DNA from: Tenrec ecaudatus
Lineage: Eukaryota > Chordata > Mammalia > Afrosoricida > Tenrecidae
Reading direction: 5' to 3'
NCBI RefSeq assembly: GCF_050624435.1
Contig: NW_027459203.1
Coordinates: forward strand, 33,190-97,189
DNA length: 64,000 nt
Within the stretch, counting starts at the first letter, position 1, and every line of letters begins with the position of its first letter. Shown here piece after piece: positions 55,709 to 64,000 of the stretch. Both the position numbers and the translations under genes were made by a program. The notes beneath the pieces are model-generated. The model saw only the letters and a program-made list of their open reading frames with translations, made no database searches and was not told where the DNA came from.

Positions 55709-58700
55709 CCCCTAGCCTTCAGGCTAGGGCACCCCTAGGCTCTAGGCTCCCCTAGGCTAAGGCTCGGGCTCCCCTAGCCTTCAGGCTAGGGCACCCCTAG
55801 GCTCTAGGCTCCCCTAGGCTAAGGCTCGGGCTCCCCTAGCCTTCAGGCTAGGGCACCCCTAGGCTCTAGGCTCCCCTAGGCTAAGGCTCGGGCTCCCCTA
55901 GCCTTCAGGCTAGGGCACCCCTAGGCTCTAGGCTCCCCTAGGCTAAGGCTCGGGCTCCCCTAGCCTTCAGGCTAGGGCACCCCTAGGCTCTAGGCTCCCC
56001 TAGGCTAAGGCTCGGGCTCCCCTAGCCTTCAGGCTAGGGCACCCCTAGGCTCTAGGCTCCCCTAGGCTAAGGCTCGGGCTCCCCTAGCCTTCAGGCTAGG
56101 GCACCCCTAGGCTCTAGGCTCCCCTAGGCTAAGGCTCGGGCTCCCCTAGCCTTCAGGCTAGGGCACCCCTAGGCTCTAGGCTCCCCTAGGCTAAGGCTCG
56201 GGCTCCCCTAGCCTTCAGGCTAGGGCACCCCTAGGCTCTAGGCTCCCCTAGGCTAAGGCTCGGGCTCCCCTAGCCTTCAGGCTAGGGCACCCCTAGGCTC
56301 TAGGCACCCCTAGGCTAAGGCTCGGGCTCCCCTAGCCTTCAGGCTAGGGCACCCCTAGGCTCTAGGCTCCCCTAGGCTAAGGCTCGGGCTCCCCTAGCCT
56401 TCAGGCTAGGGCACCCCTAGGCTCTAGGCTCCCCTAGGCTAAGGCTCGGGCTCCCCTAGCCTTCAGGCTAGGGCACCCCTAGGCTCTAGGCTCCCCTAGG
56501 CTAAGGCTCGGGCTCCCCTAGCCTTCAGGCTAGGGCACCCCTAGGCTCTAGGCTCCCCTAGGCTAAGGCTCGGGCTCCCCCTAGCCTTCAGGCTAGGGCA
56601 CCCCTAGGCTCTAGGCTCCCCTAGGCTAAGGCTCGGGCTCCCCTAGCCTTCAGGCTAGGGCACCCCTAGGCTCTAGGCTCCCCTAGGCTAAGGCTCGGGC
56701 TCCCCTAGCCTTCAGGCTAGGGCACCCCTAGGCTCTAGGCTCCCCTAGGCTAAGGCTCGGGCTCCCCTAGCCTTCAGGCTAGGGCACCCCTAGGCTCTAG
56801 GCTCCCCTAGGCTAAGGCTCGGGCTCCCCTAGCCTTCAGGCTAGGGCACCCCTAGGCTCTAGGCTCCCCTAGGCTAAGGCTCGGGCTCCCCTAGCCTTCA
56901 GGCTAGGGCACCCCTAGGCTCTAGGCTCCCCTAGGCTAAGGCTCGGGCTCCCCTAGCCTTCAGGCTAGGGCACCCCTAGGCTCTAGGCTCCCCTAGGCTA
57001 AGGCTCGGGCTCCCCTAGCCTTCAGGCTAGGGCACCCCTAGGCTCTAGGCTCCCCTAGGCTAAGGCTCGGGCTCCCCTAGCCTTCAGGCTAGGGCACCCC
57101 TAGGCTCTAGGCTCCCCTAGGCTAAGGCTCGGGCTCCCCTAGCCTTCAGGCTAGGGCACCCCTAGGCTCTAGGCTCCCCTAGGCTAAGGCTCGGGCTCCC
57201 CTAGCCTTCAGGCTAGGGCACCCCTAGGCTCTAGGCTCCCCTAGGCTAAGGCTCGGGCTCCCCTAGCCTTCAGGCTAGGGCACCCCTAGGCTCTAGGCTC
57301 CCCTAGGCTAAGGCTCGGGCTCCCCTAGCCTTCAGGCTAGGGCACCCCTAGGCTCTAGGCTCCCCTAGGCTAAGGCTCGGGCTCCCCTAGCCTTCAGGCT
57401 AGGGCACCCCTAGGCTCTAGGCTCCCCTAGGCTAAGGCTCGGGCTCCCCTAGCCTTCAGGCTAGGGCACCCCTAGGCTCTAGGCTCCCCTAGGCTAAGGC
57501 TCGGGCTCCCCTAGCCTTCAGGCTAGGGCACCCCTAGGCTCTAGGCTCCCCTAGGCCTAAGGCTCGGGCTCCCCTAGCCTTCAGGCTAGGGCACCCCTAG
57601 GCTCTAGGCTCCCCTAGGCTAAGGCTCGGGCTCCCCTAGCCTTCAGGCTAGGGCACCCCTAGGCTCTAGGCTCCCCTAGGCTAAGGCTCGGGCTCCCCTA
57701 GCCTTCAGGCTAGGGCACCCCTAGGCTCTAGGCTCCCCTAGGCTAAGGCTCGGGCTCCCCTAGCCTTCAGGCTAGGGCACCCCTAGGCTCTAGGCTCCCC
57801 TAGGCTAAGGCTCGGGCTCCCCTAGCCTTCAGGCTAGGGCACCCCTAGGCTCTAGGCTCCCCGAGGCTAAGGCTCGGGCTCCCCTAGCCTTCAGGCTAGG
57901 GCACCCCTAGGCTCTAGGCTCCCCGAGGCTAAGGCTCGGGCTCCCCTAGCCTTCAGGCTAGGGCACCCCTAGGCTCTAGGCTCCCCGAGGCTAAGGCTCG
58001 GGCTCCCCTAGCCTTCAGGCTAGGGCACCCCTAGGCTCTAGGCTCCCCGAGGCTAAGGCTCGGGCTCCCCTAGCCTTCAGGCTAGGGCACCCCTAGGCTC
58101 TAGGCTCCCCTAGCCTAAGGCTCGGGCTCCCCTAGCCTTCAGGCTAGGGCACCCTAGGCTCTAGGCTCCCCTAGCCTAAGGCTCGGGCTCCCCTAGCCTT
58201 CAGGCTAGGGCACCCCTAGGCTCTAGGCTCCCCTAGGCTAAGGCTCGGGCTCCCCTAGCCTTCAGGCTAGGGCACCCCTAGGCTCTAGGCTCCCCTAGGC
58301 TAAGGCTCGGGCTCCCCTAGCCTTCAGGCTAGGGCACCCCTAGGCTCTAGGCTCCCCTAGGCTAAGGCTCGGGCTCCCCTAGCCTTCAGGCTAGGGCACC
58401 CCTAGGCTCTAGGCTCCCCTAGGCTAAGGCTCGGGCTCCCCTAGCCTTCAGGCTAGGGCACCCCTAGGCTCTAGGCTCCCCTAGGCTAAGGCTCGGGCTC
58501 CCCTAGCCTTCAGGCTAGGGCACCCCTAGGCTCTAGGCTCCCCTAGGCTAAGGCTCGGGCTCCCCTAGCCTTCAGGCTAGGGCACCCCTAGGCTCTAGGC
58601 TCCCCTAGGCTAAGGCTCGGGCTCCCCTAGCCTTCAGGCTAGGGCACCCCTAGGCTCTAGGCTCCCCTAGGCTAAGGCTCGGGCTCCCCTAGCCTTCAGG

Positions 58701-60979
58701 CTAGGGCACCCCTAGGCTCTAGGCTCCCCTAGGCTAAGGCTCGGGCTCCCCTAGCCTTCAGGCTAGGGCACCCCTAGGCTCTAGGCTCCCCTAGGCTAAG
58801 GCTCGGGCTCCCCTAGCCTTCAGGCTAGGGCACCCCTAGGCTCTAGGCTCCCCTAGGCTAAGGCTCGGGCTCCCCTAGCCTTCAGGCTAGGGCACCCCTA
58901 GGCTCTAGGCTCCCCTAGGCTAAGGCTCGGGCTCCCCTAGCCTTCAGGCTAGGGCACCCCTAGGCTCTAGGCTCCCCTAGGCTAAGGCTCGGGCTCCCCT
59001 AGCCTTCAGGCTAGGGCACCCCTAGGCTCTAGGCTCCCCTAGGCTAAGGCTCGGGCTCCCCTAGCCTTCAGGCTAGGGCACCCCTAGGCTCTAGGCTCCC
59101 CTAGGCTAAGGCTCGGGCTCCCCTAGCCTTCAGGCTAGGGCACCCCTAGGCTCTAGGCTCCCCTAGGCTAAGGCTCGGGCTCCCCTAGCCTTCAGGCTAG
59201 GGCACCCCTAGGCTCTAGGCTCCCCTAGGCTAAGGCTCGGGCTCCCCTAGCCTTCAGGCTAGGGCACCCCTAGGCTCTAGGCTCCCCTAGGCTAAGGCTC
59301 GGGCTCCCCTAGCCTTCAGGCTAGGGCACCCCTAGGCTCTAGGCTCCCCTAGGCTAAGGCTCGGGCTCCCCTAGCCTTCAGGCTAGGGCACCCCTAGGCT
59401 CTAGGCTCCCCTAGGCTAAGGCTCGGGCTCCCCTAGCCTTCAGGCTAGGGCACCCCTAGGCTCTAGGCTCCCCTAGGCTAAGGCTCGGGCTCCCCTAGCC
59501 TTCAGGCTAGGGCACCCCTAGGCTCTAGGCTCCCCTAGGCTAAGGCTCGGGCTCCCCTAGCCTTCAGGCTAGGGCACCCCTAGGCTCTAGGCTCCCCTAG
59601 GCTAAGGCTCGGGCTCCCCTAGCCTTCAGGCTAGGGCACCCCTAGGCTCTAGGCTCCCCTAGGCTAAGGCTCGGGCTCCCCTAGCCTTCAGGCTAGGGCA
59701 CCCCTAGGCTCTAGGCTCCCCTAGGCTAAGGCTCGGGCTCCCCTAGCCTTCAGGCTAGGGCACCCCTAGGCTCTAGGCTCCCCTAGGCTAAGGCTCGGGC
59801 TCCCCTAGCCTTCAGGCTAGGGCACCCCTAGGCTCTAGGCTCCCCTAGGCTAAGGCTCGGGCTCCCCTAGCCTTCAGGCTAGGGCACCCCTAGGCTCTAG
59901 GCTCCCCTAGGCTAAGGCTCGGGCTCCCCTAGCCTTCAGGCTAGGGCACCCCTAGGCTCTAGGCTCCCCTAGGCTAAGGCTCGGGCTCCCCTAGCCTTCA
60001 GGCTAGGGCACCCCTAGGCTCTAGGCTCCCCTAGGCTAAGGCTCGGGCTCCCCTAGCCTTCAGGCTAGGGCACCCCTAGGCTCTAGGCTCCCCTAGGCTA
60101 AGGCTCGGGCTCCCCTAGCCTTCAGGCTAGGGCACCCCTAGGCTCTAGGCTCCCCTAGGCTAAGGCTCGGGCTCCCCTAGCCTTCAGGCTAGGGCACCCC
60201 TAGGCTCTAGGCTCCCCTAGGCTAAGGCTCGGGCTCCCCTAGCCTTCAGGCTAGGGCACCCCTAGGCTCTAGGCTCCCCTAGGCTAAGGCTCGGGCTCCC
60301 CTAGCCTTCAGGCTAGGGCACCCCTAGGCTCTAGGCTCCCCTAGGCTAAGGCTCGGGCTCCCCTAGCCTTCAGGCTAGGGCACCCCTAGGCTCTAGGCTC
60401 CCCTAGGCTAAGGCTCGGGCTCCCCTAGCCTTCAGGCTAGGGCACCCCTAGGCTCTAGGCTCCCCTAGGCTAAGGCTCGGGCTCCCCTAGCCTTCAGGCT
60501 AGGGCACCCCTAGGCTCTAGGCTCCCCTAGGCTAAGGCTCGGGCTCCCCTAGCCTTCAGGCTAGGGCACCCCTAGGCTCTAGGCTCCCCTAGGCTAAGGC
60601 TCGGGCTCCCCTAGCCTTCAGGCTAGGGCACCCCTAGGCTCTAGGCTCCCCTAGGCTAAGGCTCGGGCTCCCCTAGCCTTCAGGCTAGGGCACCCCTAGG
60701 CTCTAGGCTCCCCTAGGCTAAGGCTCGGGCTCCCCTAGCCTTCAGGCTAGGGCACCCCTAGGCTCTAGGCTCCCCTAGGCTAAGGCTCGGGCTCCCCTAG
60801 CCTTCAGGCTAGGGCACCCCTAGGCTCTAGGCTCCCCTAGGCTAAGGCTAGGGCTCCCCTAGCCTTCAGGCTAGGGCACCCCTAGGCTCTAGGCTCCCCT
60901 AGGCTAAGGCTAGGGCTCCCCTAGCCTTCAGGCTAGGGCACCCCTAGGCTCTAGTCTCCCCTAGGCTAAGGCTAGGGCT
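55709..60979. repeat. Satellite block A (62-bp unit, 85 units), copy 2
   Basis: 5271 bp: 85 units plus one net base. Most units are identical. Variants are gcacccct at about 56304, an extra C at about 56580, taggccta at 57552, four gaggcta units at 57863/57925/57987/58049, tagccta at 58111 and 58172, and a missing C at about 58153. The order of these variants differs from copy 1 although the unit number is the same. The ctcggg-to-ctaggg switch in m3 comes at 60844, as in the other copies. Confidence 0.95.
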
Positions 60980-61628
60980 CCCCTAGCCTTCAGGCTAGGG
61001 CACCCCTAGGCCCTAGGCTCCCCTAGGCTCCCCTAGGCTAAGGCTTGGGCTGCCCTAGCCTTCAGGCTAGGGCACCCCTAGGCCCTAGGCTCCCCTAGGC
61101 TCCCCTAGGCTAAGGCTAGGGCTGCCCTAGCCTTCAGGCTAGGGCACCCCTAGGCCCTAGGCTCCCCTAGGCTCCCCTAGGCTAAGGCTAGGGCTGCCCT
61201 AGCCTTCAGGCTAGGGCACCCCTAGGCCCTAGGCTCCCCTAGGCTCCCCCAGGCTAAGGCTAGGGCTGCCCTAGCCTTCAGGCTAGGGCACCCCTAGGCC
61301 CTAGGCTCCCCTAGGCTCCCCTAGGCTAAGGCTAGGGCTGCCCTAGCCTTCAGGCTAGGGCACCCCTAGGCCCTAGGCTCCCCTAGGCTCCCCTAGGCTA
61401 AGGCTAGGGCTGCCCTAGCCTTCAGGCTAGGGCACCCCTAGGCCCTAGGCTCCCCTAGGCTCCCCTAGGCTCCCCTAGGCTAAGGCTAGGGCTGCCCTAG
61501 CCTTCAGGCTAGGGCACCCCTAGGCCGTAGGCTCCCCTAGGCTCCCCTAGGCTAAGGCTAGGGCTGCCCTAGCCTTCAGGCTAGGGCACCCCTAGGCCCT
61601 AGGCTCCCCTAGGCTAAGGCTAGGGCTG
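60980..61628. repeat. Satellite block B (72-bp unit), copy 3
   Basis: Nine units with the same internal irregularities as the other two B blocks (cttggg unit, cccccagg, the 82-bp unit, gccgtagg, the 62-bp last unit). All three B blocks appear identical in length. Confidence 0.94.
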
Positions 61629-61683
61629 CCCTGGGGCTGCCTAGGCTTTAGGCTCGGGCCCCCCTAGGCTAAGGCTAGGGCGG
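61629..61683. repeat. B/C seam, copy 3
   Basis: Same ccctggggctgcc seam as at 959 and 31396, followed by C-type m2 and m3. Confidence 0.9.
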
Positions 61684-64000
61684 CCCTAGCCTTCAGGCTC
61701 GGGCCCCCCTAGGCTTTAGGCTCGGGCCCCCCTAGGCTAAGGCTAGGGCGGCCCTAGCCTTCAGGCTCGGGCCCCCCTAGGCTTTAGGCTCGGGCCCCCC
61801 TAGGCTAAGGCTAGGGCGGCCCTAGCCTTCAGTGTCGGGCCCCCCTAGGCTTTAGGCTCGGGCCCCCCTAGGCTAAGGCTAGGGCGGCCCTAGCCTTCAG
61901 GCTCGGGCCCCCCTAGGCTTTAGGCTCGGGCCCCCCTAGGCTAAGGCTAGGGCGGCCCTAGCCTTCAGGCTCGGGCCCCCCTAGGCTTTAGGCTCGGGCC
62001 CCCCTAGGCTAAGGCTAGGGCGGCCCTAGCCTTCAGGCTCGGGCCCCCCTAGGCTTTAGGCTCGGGCCCCCCTAGGCTAAGGCTAGGGCGGCCCTAGCCT
62101 TCAGGCTCGGGCCCCCCTAGGCTTTAGGCTCGGGCCCCCCTAGGCTAAGGCTAGGGCGGCCCTAGCCTTCAGGCTCGGGCCCCCCTAGGCTTTAGGCTCG
62201 GGCCCCCCTAGGCTAAGGCTAGGGCGGCCCTAGCCTTCAGGCTCGGGCCCCCCTAGGCTTTAGGCTCGGGCCTCCCTAGGCTAAGGCTAGGGCGGCCCTA
62301 GCCTTCAGGCTCGGGCCCCCCTAGGCTTTAGGCTCGGGCCCCCCTAGGCTAAGGCTAGGGCGGCCCTAGCCTTCAGGCTCGGGCCCCCCTAGGCTTTAGG
62401 CTCGGGCCCCCCTAGGCTAAGGCTAGGGCGGCCCTAGCCTTCAGGCTCGGGCCCCCCTAGGCTTTAGGCTCGGGCCCCCCTAGGCTAAGGCTAGGGCGGC
62501 CCTAGCCTTCAGGCTCGGGCCCCCCTAGGCTTTAGGCTCGGGCCCCCCTAGGCTAAGGCTAGGGCGGCCCTAGCCTTCAGGCTCGGGGCCCCCCTAGGCT
62601 TTAGGCTCGGGCCCCCCTAGGCTAAGGCTAGGGCGGCCCTAGCCTTCAGGCTCGGGCCCCCCTAGGCTTTAGGCTCGGGCCCCCCTAGGCTAAGGCTAGG
62701 GCGGCCCTAGCCTTCAGGCTCGGGCCCCCCTAGGCTTTAGGCTCGGGCCCCCCTAGGCTAAGGCTAGGGCGGCCCTAGCCTTCAGGCTCGGGCCCCCCTA
62801 GGCTTTAGGCTCGGGCCCCCCTAGGCTAAGGCTAGGGCGGCCCTAGCCTTCAGGCTCGGGCCCCCCTAGGCTTTAGGCTCGGGCCCCCCTAGGCTAAGGC
62901 TAGGGCGGCCCTAGCCTTCAGGCTCGGGCCCCCCTAGGCTTTAGGCTCGGGCCCCCCTAGGCTAAGGCTAGGGCGGCCCTAGCCTTCAGGCTCGGGCCCC
63001 CCTAGGCTTTAGGCTCGGGCCCCCCTAGGCTAAGGCTAGGGCGGCCCTAGCCTTCAGGCTCGGGCCCCGCTAGGCTTTAGGCTCGGGCCCCCCTAGGCTA
63101 AGGCTAGGGCGGCCCTAGCCTTCAGGCTCGGGCCCCCCTAGGCTTTAGGCTCGGGCCCCCCTAGGCTAAGGCTAGGGCGGCCCTAGCCTTCAGGCTCGGG
63201 CCCCCCTAGGCTTTAGGCTCGGGCCCCCCTAGGCTAAGGCTAGGGCGGCCCGAGCCTTCAGGCTCGGGCCCCCCTAGGCTTTAGGCTCGGGCCCCCCTAG
63301 GCTTTAGGCTCGGGCCCCCCTAGGCTAAGGCTAGGGCGGCCCTAGCCTTCAGGCTCGGGCCCCCCTAGGCTTTAGGCTCGGGCCCCCCTAGGCTAAGGCT
63401 AGGGCGGCCCTAGCCTTCAGGCTCGGGCCCCCCTAGGCTTTAGGCTCGGGCCCCCCTAGGCTAAGGCTAGGGCGGCCCTAGCCTTCAGGCTCGGGCCCCC
63501 CTAGGCTTTAGGCTCGGGCCCCCCTAGGCTAAGGCTAGGGCGGCCCTAGCCTTCAGGCTCGGGCCCCCCTAGGCTTTAGGCTCGGGCCCCCCTAGGCTAA
63601 GGCTAGGGCGGCCCTAGCCTTCAGGCACGGGCCCCCCTAGGCTTTAGGCTCGGGCCCCCCTAGGCTAAGGCTAGGGCGGCCCTAGCCTTCAGGCTCGTGC
63701 CCCCCTAGGCTTTAGGCTCGGGCCCCCCTAGGCTAAGGCTAGGGCGGCCCTAGCCTTCAGGCTCGGGCCCCCCTAGGCTTTAGGCTCGGGCCCCCCTAGG
63801 CTAAGGCTAGGGCGGCCCTAGCCTTCAGGCTCGGGCCCCCCTAGGCTTTAGGCTCGGGCCCCCCTAGGCTAAGGCTAGGGCGGCCCTAGCCTTCAGGCTC
63901 GGGCCCCCCTAGGCTTTAGGCTCGGGCCCCCCTAGGCTAAGGCTAGGGCGGCCCTAGCCTTCAGGCTCGGGCCACCCTAGGCTTTAGGCTCGGGCCCCCC
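61684..64000. repeat. Satellite block C (68-bp unit, about 33 units), copy 3, partial
   Basis: 68-bp units in phase from 61684 to the window end. Private variants are conserved in register: cctccctagg at about 62271, ctcggggcc at about 62582, ccccgctagg at about 63065, gcccgagcc at about 63249, the doubled m2 at about 63290, ggcacggg at about 63625, ctcgtgcc at about 63693 and gccaccct at about 63971. The array runs off the window. Confidence 0.95.

Larger units (their letters stand above)
30747..60979. repeat. 30.2-kb higher-order repeat, copy 2
   Basis: Second full copy, 30,233 bp, with the same block order as copy 1. Relative to copy 1 I see a net loss of 204 bp (three units) in C, scattered substitutions (for example gtgtcggg at 31599, cacgcc at about 37391, cctagg in place of cctggg at about 38270, cttggg at about 39045), a cluster of run-length indels at 42.5-44.2 kb, a damaged F/A junction and a different variant order in A. 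Block phase otherwise agrees to the base. Confidence 0.95.
60980..64000. repeat. Higher-order repeat, copy 3 (truncated by window end)
   Basis: Third copy begins at a constant offset of 30,233 bp from copy 2 and covers B, the seam and part of C. It shares gtgtcggg (61832) and the full C6 run (about 62340) with copy 2, and not the copy-1 states, so copies 2 and 3 are the closer pair over this stretch. Confidence 0.95.

Noticed and set aside
310..60979. The two 30-kb copies as one segment assembled twice.
   Set aside because: The three-unit difference in C, several substitutions in D and Ea, and the different variant order in A make simple double assembly unlikely. Local consensus error remains likely at 42.5-44.2 kb and possible at 55.66 kb.
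1..64000. Protein-coding tandem repeats, including in-frame periods of 69 bp (block D) and 72 bp (block B).
   Set aside because: Each unit carries TAG or TAA in every forward frame and CTA or TTA in every reverse frame. In D the TAGs are 23 bp apart and so hit all three frames. The consensus units have no ATG or CAT; ATG appears only in rare variants such as ctatgg or aatgct.
1..64000. CRISPR-like array of regularly spaced direct repeats.
   Set aside because: There are no unique spacers: the whole unit is repeated, period lengths change by block, and no leader or cas gene is present.
1..64000. Bacterial or phage origin.
   Set aside because: There is no coding sequence in 64 kb, and a multi-level satellite of this size is not known from bacterial chromosomes.
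1..64000. CENP-B-box-like or other protein-binding motifs that would mark a centromere.
   Set aside because: I found no match to the CENP-B box core by eye. The only recurrent palindromes are CCTAGG and the module hairpins, which do not identify a known factor.

Overview
The whole 64 kb is tandemly repeated, GC-rich satellite DNA. I see no gene, RNA gene, transposon or unique single-copy sequence. The canonical repeat units contain no ATG on either strand, and CTAG-derived stop codons close all six frames. A eukaryotic chromosome is by far the likeliest source: a multi-kilobase satellite built of nested higher-order repeats points to a centromeric, pericentromeric, subtelomeric or heterochromatic block. 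The sequence does not tell me the lineage.

The array has four levels. (1) A base module of about 22-23 bp, rich in CCCTAG/CTAGGG and nearly symmetrical about a dyad. (2) Three module types in fixed order: m1 (23 bp, starts cccctagcc, centre ttca, ends ggctagggca), m2 (17 or 23 bp, starts cccctaggct) and m3 (22-23 bp, cccctaggctaagg then ctagggc or ctcgggc). Together they make units of 62, 68, 69 or 72 bp. (3) Homogeneous blocks of one unit type, called here A (62 bp), B (72 bp), C (68 bp, CpG-bearing), D (69 bp), E (alternating 62/68 bp, a 130-bp dimer) and F (68 bp, with ccaagg). (4) A super-repeat of about 30.2-30.4 kb in the order B-C-D-Ea-F-Eb-F-A.

Layout: 1-309 is the tail of an A block. 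Super-repeat copy 1 is 310-30746: B 310-958, seam 959-1013, C 1014-6768, D 6769-8078, Ea 8079-16054, F 16055-17255, Eb 17256-24302, F 24303-25436, A 25437-30746. Copy 2 is 30747-60979 with the same order: B 30747-31395, seam 31396-31450, C 31451-37001, D 37002-38311, Ea 38312-46281, F 46282-47482, Eb 47483-54528, F 54529-55662, damaged junction 55663-55708, A to 60979. Copy 3 starts at 60980 and is cut off by the window end inside C.

The copies share rare private variants at the same phase, so they are recent duplicates of one 30-kb segment and not parallel expansions. The main differences between copies 1 and 2 are a loss of exactly three 68-bp units in C, a reshuffled order of variants in A, a cluster of single-base run-length indels at about 42.5-44.2 kb (possibly sequencing error) and a scrambled F/A junction at 55663-55708. 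Smaller tandem duplications (1.48 kb and about 1.35 kb) and a variant haplotype copied to four places show further turnover inside E.

The most functional-looking property is structural. Every unit carries competing perfect or near-perfect inverted repeats, and CpG content switches sharply between blocks. Any role is inference only.
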